Shown: one piece after another, positions 50,636 through 62,482 of the stretch
Layout of the letters: each line of letters starts with the position of its first letter
How positions within the stretch are numbered: the first letter of the stretch is position 1
Origin: Voacanga thouarsii
Lineage: Eukaryota; Streptophyta; Magnoliopsida; Gentianales; Apocynaceae
Length of the DNA stretch: 64,000 nt
Reading direction: 5' to 3'
Assembly (NCBI GenBank): GCA_026120185.1
Contig: JANUWF010001190.1
Location: forward strand, 1,178,001 to 1,242,000
Translations under genes and position numbers: made by a program
Notes under the pieces: model-generated
Told to the model about the DNA's origin: nothing
Database searches by the model: none
What the model saw: the letters and a program-made list of their open reading frames with translations, nothing else

Positions 50636-51758
50636 AACATCTTATGCATCACTTTGTGACAAAATGATAGGCATCATGATAGTCCTTGCAATTTGAAAAT
50701 TTTTAACCCTAGCAAATTTATTTATGATTTGAGCCCTTAATATAAAAAAATTCGTTTAATTAACTAAAAAACACCATCATCAAGTCGTAGAAGTAGTTAT
50801 CTCCCAAAGCTAATGTTGCTCGTGGCAGGAGTCCAAGCAACCTTAGCTTCAATCATAGATGTCATTCTTCTTCGTATGTGGCAATTGATTCCCATTTTCT
50901 TTCGGAATTGGAGAAGTCTCTAATCTTATTAGAGGTGCATACTGATTGAAGCTCACTGAAAAAGTTTAGCTGACAAAAAATTTGTAAAGTTAAATCAATC
51001 TAGATAAATCCTAACTGATGGACCCTTCAAAAGGTCAAAGACCTGAACACGCGACCTCGCCAACGTGTTGGTATAGTCTTGCTCAAATTAGAACAAAATA
51101 TTAGGTAACCAACAATAAAACTGAAAATGACAAGATAAAAAAAAATCTATTTGGATTGATTCATTCAATTAGAAACTTTTACTATTATATAATAACTAAA
51201 GAAATACATTTTTTTTAGACGGTTTCTCTGGTCCAACCCTTTTAGCTTAGCTAGATTGATTTCTAACACTATCCAAGTCGGCAGTTGGGGGGGGGTGTGC
51301 AGCTATAAAGACAAGAATGCCTATTTGTAGTATATGATGAGCAAAAACAATAATATATATGGTTGTTTGGTTTGCTTGGTGAAGCACTCTATTCTGCTGG
51401 AAATCAGCTTTGTTTGTGAACTATGGAGAACTGCCATAATTATTTAGGAAACTATATAAAAGATATGTTATAATTTTTTAAAAAATTTTAAAGAAAAAAT
51501 GAAATTTTAAGAGACTTTTCTTTTAAACAAATTAATTTTATTAAAGAAAATATAAAAAATTTAAAAATTTTGGGTGGTGGGGACCAAGTTTCTGGCATTG
51601 CTAACCGCACATGCTGAGAACTTAAGTTTGAGAATTACTAAAAAATAGGGGGCGGAAATTTTGAATCAATATATAAGAAATAATTTATAAATTTGTGATT
51701 AGGGAGTTTCCCTTCGCAAAATTAATAGAAATAACACTAACTTGTTTCTTAAAAAACT
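50636..51758. other. Intergenic region, no gene recognised
   Basis: AT-rich sequence with a run of nine or so G at about 51288. No exon or repeat family could be identified. Confidence 0.4.
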
Positions 51759-52252
51759 TGTCACACTTCGTGTTTATTATCTGGGAACGTGACTATAAGT
51801 TTAGTAACACTTACCATCAATTACTTTGTTGTTGTACTCGGAGAGTCAAAATGAATATTCTAAGTTGACAATGAGTATTTAAATCCATCTTTATATATCA
51901 TTTCAAACTTATCATCAAAATTCTATATGAATTCGGAATATCACATTCACCCCATTAGGCCTAAGCATTCTCGCTGAGTCTAAACTCATGGATCAAATCC
52001 AAGACTAACCAGGTAGTGTCGCTTTGTTCCCACACTAGGAACTAGTTATTCACTCTGATACTAATTGTCGCGTCCTATGTCCATAGTTTCAAGAACGTGA
52101 TTATAGGCCTAACAGTACCTACAATTAACTATTTGGCCACCATCCTTGTTTGATCAAAATAGATATCCCAAGTTGTTAACAAGTACTTAGGTTCATCTTT
52201 ATATACCGTTCACACTTCTCATTCTAATTTAATGTGAAATTGGAGTATCACA
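51759..52252 (-). mobile_element. TRIM-like miniature LTR retrotransposon, minus orientation
   Basis: Two direct copies of 187 bp (51759-51945 and 52066-52252) flank a 120-bp internal region with no ORF. On the minus strand each LTR starts TGTGATA and ends GACA. Next to the upstream LTR, complement 52053-52064 reads TAGTATCAGAGT, close to the TGGTATCAGAGC primer-binding site for initiator tRNA-Met. Next to the other LTR the minus strand has TAATGGGGTGAA, a fair polypurine tract. The total size of 494 bp fits TRIM elements, which depend on other elements for enzymes. Confidence 0.55.
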
Positions 52253-52844
52253 TTGGTATCAAAGTGGGTAACTTGTCCACGGTATAAGAACTAAGTGCTA
52301 CGTCGTGTATGGTGGAAGCCACCTCTAGAATTTTATGCCACTTGATTGGTTTTAGGTTTGAAATGAGAAGTGTAAATAGTATATAAAGATATGTCTAAGT
52401 ACATATTAACAATTTAAGATATCTATTTTAATTCAACGAAGATGGCTACCAAGTAATTGACTGTAGACGTTATCAAACATATAGTCTCGTTCCTTGGTAC
52501 ATAGGCACGGGATGTGATATTTAATATTAGAGTGCATAACTTGCCCCTGATATGGGAATTAAGTAATACGCCGTGTGCAGTAGAATTCACCTCTAGAATC
52601 CTATGCTGCTAGTTGGTCTTGAGTTTGATCCCTAAATATGGGTCTAACGAAGACGCTTGGGTTTAAAAGAAAAGTGAATGTGATATCTCAATCTCACATG
52701 AGATTGGAATGAAAAATATGGATAGCATATAATGATATATTTAAGTACTCATTGTTAATTTAAAATATTTATTTTGACATAGTGAAAATGATAGACAAAT
52801 AATTGACCATGAATACTGCTCGTTCATAGACACAGAGCTTGACA
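52253..52844 (+). mobile_element. TRIM-like fragments in plus orientation, head to head with the previous element
   Basis: From 52253 the plus strand reads TTGGTATCAAAGTGGGTAAC, a near-perfect primer-binding site, then an internal region to about 52360. A 5'-truncated LTR follows (52361-52519), then a second degenerate primer site (AATATTAGAGTG) and internal region, then an LTR at 52679-52844 starting TGTGATATC. The order is internal-LTR-internal-LTR, all opposite in orientation to 51759-52252. Similarity of the LTRs is clear by eye but they are diverged. Confidence 0.5.
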
Positions 52845-53764
52845 TTAACTATAGAAACCTTATTCATGAAACCCAACACAAAATTAATGAAAGTGACATT
52901 AACTTTTTTCTTAAAGCATTACGGAGACTTTATTCATGAAACCCTGCAAGGGTTGAGCAATTTCTTTCATTCAAGATAACCAATCAAGAGGGTGAGACTT
53001 CTTGTAGTGAATGAAACCCTACAAAAGTAGCAAAGAGTACAAAAAACGAGCAACTCCTTCCAATTAAAATAACCAATCGAAAAAACGAATGTCCAACAAG
53101 ATATGAGAATTGCTTTCCACAATGAATACTTGTAGCTCTTACAAGCCAGTTTTAATTGAGGAAAATGGAGGGAGAGACGAATTTACTGGGGATGAGGGGT
53201 GGTGTCTATCCTCTCTAAAATTTTTTAAAAATTTGTAATTTATCATAAAAATTAAAAAATTAAAAAATTAATATTTTACTTTCTAAAAAATATTTTAAAA
53301 TTTATAGTATTATCTTCTTAATATAACTTGCTCTCCTCAATTCTAAATCCCTAGTTCTGTGAGGGAGAAGAGGAAAGAAAATAAAATATTTAAGTTTTAT
53401 ATATCTAGATTATTGTTTAAGAAGAAAATTAAATTAGTAGGAGGGAAATAAAGGGATTAAAATTAATATAAAAGGTTTGATGTGTTTTCTATCCAAAAGT
53501 GGATAGAAATAGAGAGAAATGAACCTTATTTAATTAACTTTTATTAAACGGTTTAAAATAATTTTGATAAATAAAATATTTAATATTATTATATTAAATT
53601 AATGAGTAAAAATATAAATTCAAATCGTATTTATATTTTTTTCTTCCACTTTTTTAAATATTATATCTAACATTTCCTATCTTTTCTCTTTATATCTAAT
53701 TAAATACTATACATAATTGTTAGTTTTCTTTCATCCTATCCAAACAGGCCTCCTAATGTTAAAC
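52845..53764. other. Intergenic region, no gene recognised
   Basis: It contains repeated ATGAAACCCT(G/A)CAA words between 52930 and 53030 and a dispersed AT-rich block near 53190-53360 that resembles 30600-30770. No coding exon is recognised. Confidence 0.4.
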
Positions 53765-53778
53765 AACTCTTTTGATAT

Positions 53779-53839
53779 GAGTCATGTGTACACCTCCGAG
53801 TAGCGGTTGCAGGCCTTTATTAATAAATTAAAAAAAAAA
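53779..53839 (+). mobile_element. Very short 5'-truncated retroposon with poly-A tail
   Basis: A 61-bp insert lies between two exact 14-bp direct repeats, AACTCTTTTGATAT (53765-53778 and 53840-53853). It ends TTATTAATAAATT plus an A run. Target duplication of this length plus a 3' A tail are the marks of LINE-mediated retroposition. The body (CACCTCCGAGTAGCGGTTGC) resembles the 3' end of plant L1 LINEs, by memory of the family. Confidence 0.6.
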
Positions 53840-53958
53840 AACTCTTTTGATATTTCTAATACTATCCATAAAAGTAGGACAAAATTGTGCAAATAATTAC
53901 CTAATGACACAAAGCTTAGGACGAAATGGAATAATGGCTTATTCTTGCTTGTCTATTA

Positions 53959-54423
53959 TTCCCTTCGTCTCAAATTATCCGTCTACTTTAATCGATTATA
54001 CGGGGATTAAGAAAAGTAAGTTTTTTACTCAATTAAACATTCTCTTCTATTTTGACCCTTAAAATTCAATGATATGTATCACCTTTTATATTAATAAATA
54101 CACAAATTTCAAAAGTTTGATATAATTCCAAATTACTTCTCTCTCATAAGTATTTAATTCTTACTAGAAAATAAGTCAAAATATTTTTAAATATTTAATT
54201 CTCTCTTCAAATTACTATTAGTGTTTCTTAATAATTAACGAGATGAGTATAAATAGCAGAACTCGTAAAATGCATTTTTTACTATATTTTAATATATTTG
54301 AGAAATAGAATGCTATTAAATAGGGATAAATTTGAAATATTAAATTTTAATTTTCTAAAAGAACAAATAATTTAGGACAAAAATTAAGTTAGTAAATAGA
54401 CTAATAATTTTGGACGGAGGAAA
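53959..54423. mobile_element. Stowaway-like MITE, 465 bp
   Basis: The left end has TTCCCTTCGTCTCAAATTAT and the right, on the minus strand, TTTCCTCCGTCCAAAATTAT. TA flanks both ends (53957-53958 and 54424-54425). The interior is AT-rich. The 71-codon ORF that overlaps the left end is chance. Confidence 0.6.
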
Positions 54424-54550
54424 TATTTAAGAAATTAATAAAATGCCATTCTTTGGATCTTTCTTGTACACCTCATCCAAGTTGGTACAAATGGCAAGAG
54501 TGCAACATTAAATTTAATCCGATATTTGTCAATAATTGCTTGAATCTCTT

Positions 54551-55488
54551 AGAGCTATTAAAATGGGCTAAGCTCATGGGTTAGACCCGACCCACAAGTA
54601 ATATGAGTTGGGATAAGTTGCAAATTTTCAGATTCATACTTCAATCGGGTCTATTTGGCCAAGTCCACAAAACCCATAGGTTGGGTAGGGGTTGGGCTGG
54701 GACCATGTGCCAACTCTTTTTTTTTTTTTAATTTTATATTAAAAAATTATTAAAGTTTAAAAGTCAAAACCACATATATAATTATGGTAATATATAACAA
54801 ATTTTTAAATTTATTTAACTAGTTAATAATTAGTAAGTATAATACTAATTATATTATTCTTTCTTATTGTGATTTGTGAAATAGTCATGTCAAATATATT
54901 ATCGTTAACAGTAGATTCAAATAAAATCATTGAAGAAATTTTAGATGATTGAAGAATATGTATCTTTTTGGCAGATTAGTAGTATGAGCAATACTTTTAA
55001 CCTTTCATGATTTTTTTTATGAAATTGTGAAACAAATGTTGATTTTTAACTTTGATATTTCTAAATTTAAAATTTTAAATTAGATTATTGTATTTATATA
55101 TTTGAGAGTTATGGATTTAATATGTGATTTGTGCTGTTTAATTCTCGAACTTGTTAAAATTATAAATTTATTTAGAATTATATGTGTAAAGTATAATAGA
55201 TAAAATATGCTCAACCTATTATTTGATATTTATATTTTATTTTAAATTATAATTTGATTCATTATATTTTGTATTAGAGTTAGAATTAAAAATTAAAAAA
55301 TATAAATATGATATGATTTTTTTAAAAAAAATATTATTTATATATAAATAGTACATGGGCCAGTTCATGTAAGTTGGGTTTAAAATTTTACAATTCATAA
55401 AAAAAAACTGTCCGTCCTGGCCCACATTTCTGGACACTCAGGTGGACTAGGCCGAATTGGGATCGGACTGACCCACTTTGATAGCTCT
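54551..55488. mobile_element. Non-autonomous TIR element with GGGCTAGGCCC-type ends (hAT-like?)
   Basis: The left end reads AGAGCTATTAAAATGGGCTA and the right, on the minus strand, AGAGCTATCAAAGTGGGTCA, matching at 15 of 20 positions. Inside both ends are words such as GACCCGACCCA, GGGTTGGGCTGGG and TTGGGATCGGACT. The core is AT-rich without an ORF. No clean target duplication was found, so the superfamily is not settled. Confidence 0.6.
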
Positions 55489-56348
55489 ATTCTCCAACCC
55501 TTTGACCGTCTTACGATTTATTTTTCTATATAGCAATAATATCACTCAAGGCAAACATTTCAAGAGAAGGAAACGACAGCTGCTGAGTTGGCATGCATTT
55601 TTCCTCATATTGTATCCTTGCACTCCGTATCATTGTGTTTCTCATAAAAAAACAATAATAAAGAATTAAAAATAAAAAAATTAAAAATTACGTTAGATTT
55701 ACATAGTTTGATTAATATTTATTTCTTTTCAAAAAATTTATTCATAAAATTTTTTTTATTTTATTTCAAAATATTTATTTGTGTACGTATTTCTAAAATT
55801 AATAATTAATTTCTTTTTATTTTATCCATTTATACTAAATTAATTACACAATTTTATAAAAAAAATTTTCCTTCATTTTTCATAAAAATTTTTACTAACT
55901 AATAACTATTATATTTTTAATATAGATGGAATAAGAATTTTATTTAAATTGTAATATTATTTTCAATACCCTTAATTTATATGTAAGGATTTTATAAATA
56001 AATATTTTAAAACGGATAGAGTACAGTTTATGTCCAAGAATAAGGAGAGAGTTTTTTTTTTTTTTATTGTTACAGAGAATGATATTTTTACTAGTCCTTA
56101 AATTTTATATTTATAAAAAAAAAATATAAGTTTTCATTACCAAAAGAGAGAGCTCAGTGGTAGGCTCTGTACTTAAACTTATTTGGCCCAACTGCTCTCA
56201 CTACAGACCTTAAAAAATTTTCTTTTTAGATTCTATTCTTAAAATCAATTCAAGTCACGGTAAAATTTCAAGCTGAACAACAATTTCTGAATTATTGATT
56301 CAATCGCGTTGCCATCAACATCATCTCTCTATAATTGATTATAAATGG
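55489..56348. other. AT-rich intergenic region with a probable Stowaway relative
   Basis: The segment of about 55730-56025 has TTTCAAAATATTTATTTGTG at one side and AAATATTTTAAAACGGATAG at the other, the same end words as the element at 32038-32342, so it is probably a decayed relative. No gene is recognised. Confidence 0.4.
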
Positions 56349-56353
56349 AGGAC

Positions 56354-56738
56354 TGTTATAAAATTAGGGTAGTGTTAGAATAAAATCTACACACTACACA
56401 CTAAGAAAATTCTAATTATTCTTTATTCTAATTATTCTTTGCACAAGAATTTTTCTTCAAACTTCTCTCTTTCTTTCTCTCACAATTCTTTCTCTAATCT
56501 TTCTTTCACTTATCTTTCTTTCACAAAATGATGGTGTCTTACAAGCTTAGAGAATAGTTCTATTTATAGAGCTCTAATTAGTGGATTATATCATGGCATA
56601 CATCATCTTCCACTAATCTTAATTAGTGGTGTCTTCACTAAATGGTGGACATTCATAAAAATCTTCTATAATAATTCACATAAATCCATAATTAGTGGAG
56701 CCTCCACTAATTAATAAAGATTCCAATAATTCATAACA
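56354..56738 (-). repeat. 3' LTR of copia copy 3
   Basis: 385 bp. Compared with the 5' LTR it has a direct duplication of ATTCTAATTATTCTTT near 56406-56440. The internal tract beside it reads, on the minus strand, CCAAGGGTGAG, a mutated polypurine tract. Confidence 0.92.
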
Positions 56739-56862
56739 CTCACCCTTGGATGTCCATCCATTACATAAAGAATATGCCTCGTTAAAACATTACTAGATAA
56801 AAACCCAGTGGGAAAAAAATCTAGTGAAGGAAAAAGAGTACACTATTCTATATGTCTGTTTA

Positions 56863-59800
56863 TTACTCCCCCTGATGAGATGATTCATTTAAATCTTTAA
56901 ACCGACGCATACCGATTTTATATCTCAACTTCTCAAATGTTGCAGTCGGTAAAGTCTTCGTGAAAATATCTGCGAGGTTATCACATGACCGAATTTGTAG
57001 CACATCAATTTCACATTTCTTCTGGAGTTCATGAGTAAAGAAGAACTTATGTGAAATATGTTTTGTCCGATCTCCTTTAATATATCCTCCTCGTAATTGA
57101 GCTATGCAAGCTGCATTGTCTTCATAAAGAGGAGTTGGAATACCTTTGATTGATGATAATCCACAACTTTCTCGGATATAATGAATCATGGATCTTAGCC
57201 ATACACATTCTCGACTTGCTTCATGAATGGCTATAATTTCAGCATGATTTGAAGAAGTAGCTGTTATAGATTGTTTCGTAGAACGCCATGATATAGCAGT
57301 ATTTCCACATGTAAATAGATAGCCCGTTTGAGAACGTGCTTTATGTGGATCAGATAAATAACCAGCATCTGCATAACCAATCAATGTTGGGTTGGTTTTA
57401 TTTGAATAAAATAATCCGAGATCAATTGTACCTTAGAGATATCGAAGGACTTGTTTAATTTCATTCCAATGTCGTCGTGTTGGTGAAAAACTAAATCTTG
57501 CTAATAAATTGACAGCAAAAGCAATATCAGGTCGTGTATTATTAGTAAGATACATCAATGCACCAATTGCACTGAGATATGGTACTTCAGGACCAAGGAG
57601 TTCTTCATCATTTTCTTAAGGTCGGAAAGGATCTTTATCCATATTTAATGATCGGACGATCATTGGAATACTCAATGGATGTGCTTTGTCTATGTAAAAT
57701 CTTTTTAGCACTTTTGCTGTATATGTTGATTGATGAATAAATGTTCCACTCTCCAAATGTTCAATTTGTAAACTAAGGCAAAATTTAGTTTTACCAAAAT
57801 CCTTGATTTTGAATTCTCTTTTTAAATAATCAATTGTTTCTTGGAGCTCTTCAGGAGTTCCAATAAGATTAATATCATCAACATATATAGCTAATATCAC
57901 AAATTTAGAACCAGATTTCTTAATAAAAATACATGGACAAACCTGGTCATTTTTAAATTCCGCTTTAAATAAATATTCACTAAGACGTGTGAACCACATG
58001 CGCCCAGATTGCTTCAGGCCATATAATGATTTCTGCAACTTGATGGAGTAATTTTCACGAGGATAATGTTTATATGCTTCAGGCATATGAAATCCTTCGA
58101 GGATTTTCATGTAAACATCATTTTCTAAATTTCCATACAAGTAAGCGATGACAACATCTAATAGGCGCATATCTATCTTTTTATGTACTGCCAAACTGAT
58201 AAGATATCGGAGTGTAATAGCATCAACAACAGGAGAATAAGTTTCATCATAATCAATACCTGGTCTTTGTGAAAAATATTGGGCTACTAATCGCGCTTTA
58301 TATCGAACGATTTCGCTCTTTTCATTGCGCTTTCGCACAAATATCCATTTGTAGCCAACAGGTTTTACACCTTACGGTGTTGGATCTGCAGTCCGAAGAC
58401 TTCACGTTTTGTCAGTGCATTTAACTCCGATTGAATCGTATCTTTCCATTGCAGCCAATCTTTTCTATGCATACATTTATCAACTGATATTGGTTCAGGA
58501 TCATCATTATCCTGTGTAACATCAAGAGATATATTGTATGCAAATATATTATCAATAACGGTTTCTATCAGATTCCAACTTCTACGGAAGTGGTATAATT
58601 GATAGAAATTTCGATGTTACGTTCATCAACTTACGGTTCTTTGTCATCGGTTCTCTCTTGGTCTTTATCATTCTTTTCTTCAATATGATCTTCTGGATCA
58701 GTTAATCCTCTTTTCTTTCGAGGATTTTTATCTTTAGAACCAAGAGGTCGACCATGCTTCTGGCATGCTTTTGGCTCAGCAGCTATATGTAAAATCTTTT
58801 GTTCTATTGGAACTTCAATTAGAATATGAGCATTTATAGCTGGCATATGCGATTTTGTTACTCTTCTAGAGTCAACAAAAGCGTCTGACATTTGATTTGC
58901 AATGCTTTACAAATGAATTATCTTTTGAACTTCAAGTTCACGCGCTTGTATGCGGATCAAGATAATTTAATGATGTTGTCTAAGCAAGATCCTTTTTATA
59001 CTGTTTTGGTTCTCCCCCTAATTTAGGGAATAATGATTTATCAAAATGACAATCAGCAAATCTTGCTGTGAATACATCTCCTGTCAGGGGTTCAACATAC
59101 CTGATAATAGAGGGAGAATCATATCCAACGTATATCCCCTTTCTTCTTTGATGACCCATCTTTGTACGTTGGTTTGGTGCAATTGGAATATATACAGCAC
59201 ACCCAAAAATTCTTAAATGAGCAATATTTGGTTCTGACCCAAAAGCCAATTGCAAAGGATAGAATTTATGATAACTAGCTGGTCTTATACGTACAAGTGT
59301 TGCAGCATGTAGAATACCATGTCCCCGGGTAGATGTTGGGAGATTTGTTTTCATTAATAATGGTCTAGCAATTAATTGTAATCATTTAATCAAAGATTCA
59401 GCAAGACCATTTTGTGTGTGAACATGAGCTACAGGATATTCAACATTAATCCCAATTGACATGCAATATGCATAACATGTGATGAAAATTCACGAGCATT
59501 ATCCAAACGGATATTTTTAATGTGATGGTTAGAAAATTGTACTCGTAATTTAATTATTTGAGCAAGTAATCTCGCAAACGCCAGGTTGCGAGTAGATAAT
59601 AAACATACATGTGACCATCGGGATGATGCATCAATTAAGACCATAAAATATTTGAACGGTCCACATAGTGGATCAATAGGTCCACAAATATCTCCGTGAA
59701 TCCGTTCGAGAAATGTAGGACTTTCAGCTCCTACTTTTATTGGTGATGGTTTAACAATTAATTTTCCTAGGGAACATGCAGTACATGCGAATTTTTCTGA

Positions 59801-60347
59801 TGTTAATATCCTTTTATTTTTTAAAGGATGACCATGTGTATTCTCAATGATTCTTCTTATCATGGTAGATCCCGGATGATCCAACCGGTCATGCCAAATG
59901 CTAAAAGTAATAGGATCAGTAAACTTCTGGTTTACTAGATGATGAATTTCAATTGCACGTATTTTTATAAAATATAGACCAGTAGAAAAAGACGGCAGTT
60001 TTTCTAATACCGATTTCTTACCCCAAATGCATTTGAGTAATAAAAAGATGCTCAATCCCATTTTCCTCATTTGTTTCAACATGATACCCATTTCTGTGGA
60101 TATCTTTAAAACTCAATAAATTTCTTCTGGATTTTGAAGAAAATAGTGCCTTATCAATAATAATTGTTGTTCCTTTAGGCAACAATATACTAGCTCTTCC
60201 GGAACCCTCAATTACATTTGCACTACCGTTTATCGTATAAATATTTATTTCTCCCATTTTGAGATCAGAAAAATATTTCTCATTTTTTAGTATGGTGTGT
60301 GTAGTTCCACTATCAATAATGCATACATCATCATTAACAATAGCCAT
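56863..60347 (-). pseudogene. Copia pol, copy 3, many stops and frameshifts
   Basis: Protease starts at ATG 60347 with DSG. A 1-bp insertion near 60025, a 4-bp deletion near 59474, and stops near 58980 (TGG to TAG), 58910 (CAA to TAA), 58631, 57616 (CAA to TAA) and 57433 (CAA to TAA) are seen against copies 1 and 2. Integrase, reverse transcriptase (YVDD near 57885) and RNase H segments remain recognisable. Most of the stops fit C-to-T changes, the usual mark of methylated, silent elements. Confidence 0.9.
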
Positions 60348-60429
60348 CTGAACATAAATATATATATGTAAACGTAAATATTATTAGAATAGAATGAAAA
60401 TGAAAATATAAAAATATCAGGGTGATGCT

Positions 60430-61860
60430 TTAGTTCTTCTGAACACTGTCATCACCAATTAAATGGTCTATCCTACCGTCTGGGTGTTCAAAAAAATCCG
60501 ATACATCCATATGAGTAATATTGATATTAAGATCTTCAGGATTAATATCATCATCCTCAGCATTATTTATTGGATGTTGAGAAAAATTTGCTTCCACATT
60601 TTTATTTTTCAATGAAACTTGATACAATTCAACTAAATGCTTAGCCGTACGACAGTTTCGTGACCAATGACCTTTCATGCCACATCTATAACATATATCC
60701 TCATGCTTTTCTTCAATTTCTTTTTCTTTTCCCTTATGATCTTTTCTGTTCCACTTCGGTGGCGGTATTTCTCACAGTTTGATTATGATTGTGATAAGGG
60801 AAATATCGAGCGTGTCTACGACCATAACCACGACCACGGCCACGGCCACGACTATAACGATGACTTCTGCTAGAGCCAACAGCATTCACTTTTGGGAGTG
60901 CTGTTGAGCCAGTTGGTCTGGCTTCATGATTTCTCAATAATAACTCATTATTCTTCTCTACAATGAGGAGGGTAGTAATTAAATCTGTAAATTTTGTATA
61001 CCCCTTTTCTCGATATTGTTGCTGCAGGACAATATTTGAGGCATGAAAGGTGGAGAATGTCTTCTCCAACATATCTTCATCAGTCACTTTTTCTCCGCAT
61101 AATTTTAATTGAGATGTAATTTTATACATTGCGGAGCTATATTCATTCACGATTTTAAAATCTTGCAACCTCAGGTGCAACCATTCATACCGTGCAGTGG
61201 GTAGTACAACCATCTTCAGGTGGTCAAATCTTTCTTTTAAATTTATCCACAGGACATATGTATCTTTTTCGGTAAGATATTCCATTTTCAAATTTTCATC
61301 GAGATGACGACGAATAAAAATCAAAGCTTTAGCCTTGTGTTGTGCAGATGCACTATTAAATCTGTAAATTTTGTATACCCCTTTTCTCGATATTGTTGCT
61401 GCAGGACAATATTTGAGACATGAAAGGTGGAGAATGTCTTCTCCAACATATCTTCATCAGTCACTTTTTCTCCGCATAATTTTAATTGAGATGTAATTTT
61501 ATACATTGCGGAGCTATATTCATTCACGATTTTAAAATCTTGCAACCTTAGGTGCAACCATTCATACCGTGCAGTGGGTAGTACGACCATCTTCAGGTGG
61601 TCAAATCTTTCTTTTAAATTTATCCACAGGACATATGTATCTTTTTCGGTAAGATATTCCATTTTCAAATTTTCATCGAGATGACGACGAATAAAAATCA
61701 AAGCTTTAGCATTGTGTTGTGCAGATGCACTATTATTTGCTTGAATAGTTTCACTAAGGCCTTCAGCATTTAGATGCATTTCTGCATCGAGAACCCATGA
61801 CATATAATTTTTTCCAGAAATATCAAGGGCTACAAATTCGAGTTTAGCGATGTTAGCCAT
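60430..61860 (-). pseudogene. Copia gag, copy 3, with 377-bp tandem duplication
   Basis: The ATG is at 61860 (MANIAKLEFVALDISGKNYM). The segment 60981-61357 is repeated as 61358-61734, 377 bp each with about 4 differences. Because 377 is not a multiple of three, the frame breaks at the junction and gag ends early. Further deletions near 60755-60765 shift the frame before the zinc knuckle (MKGHWSRNC, from 60678). The conserved gag stop is at 60430-60432. Confidence 0.88.
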
Positions 61861-61961
61861 AGATATCAATAAATGCGTACCTGTCTTCTGGCTTTGGTAA
61901 CGGCAAAAACTCGTGCTTAGTCTTCTGGCTTTTGTACCGGTAGAGACTCGTGCTGATAACG
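61861..61961 (-). other. Leader with primer-binding site and tandem repeat, copy 3
   Basis: The minus strand reads CGTTATCAGCACGAGTCTC beside the LTR, followed by CGGTACAAAAGCCAGAAGAC, and then a second unit with AGCACGAGTTTTTGCCGTTA. It matches the two-unit layout of copies 1 and 2. Confidence 0.55.
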
Positions 61962-62330
61962 TGTTATAAAATTAGGGTAGTGTTAGAATAAAATCTACAC
62001 ACTACACACTAAGAAAATTCTAACTATTCTTTGCACAAGAATTTCTCTTCAAACTTCTCTCTTTCTTTCTCTCACAATTCTTTCTCTAATCTTTCTTTCA
62101 CTAATATTTCTTTCACAAAATAATGGTGTATTACAAGCTTAGAGAATAGCTCTATTTATAGAGCTCTAATTAGTGGATTACATCATGGTATACATCATCT
62201 TCCACTAATCTTAATTAGTGGTGTCTCCACTAAATGGTGGACATCGATAAAAATCTTCTATAATAATTCACATAAATCTATAATTAGTGGAACCTCCACT
62301 AATTAATAAAAATTCCAATAATTCATAACA
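61962..62330 (-). repeat. 5' LTR of copia copy 3
   Basis: 369 bp. Its outer (U3) end points toward the lipid phosphatase gene, which starts 153 bp beyond. It carries the family's inverted TTAGTGGA/TCCACTAA words and the TATA box inside CTCTATAAATAGAG (complement of about 62148-62162). Confidence 0.92.
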
Positions 62331-62482
62331 AGGACAATATTTTTGGTAAAGACTTGTACTTGGAATGAACGGCCACCTGTTATCTTGAAGAACCGGTCCA
62401 GCCCATTTCAACCGGCAGCAGCTCATGCCATATTTAGCCCATTGCACTGAAAAATTTTCGCAGGAGCTAAAACAGGAAAAAA

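Larger units (their letters stand above)
56354..62330 (-). mobile_element. Ty1/copia LTR retrotransposon, copy 3 (decayed, internal gag duplication)
   Basis: A full-length minus-strand element of 5,977 bp. LTRs are 61962-62330 (369 bp) and 56354-56738 (385 bp, longer by a 16-bp tandem duplication). A perfect 5-bp duplication, AGGAC, flanks it at 56349-56353 and 62331-62335. LTRs differ at about 15 positions (near 4%). A 377-bp tandem duplication lies inside gag, and pol has many stops and frameshifts. It is the insertion nearest to the lipid phosphatase gene. Confidence 0.94.

Noticed and set aside
52050..52070. CTCTGATACTAAT read as a tRNA gene fragment
   Set aside because: Only a 12-base match to the 3' part of initiator tRNA-Met is present, with no cloverleaf around it. 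A primer-binding site of a TRIM element explains it better.
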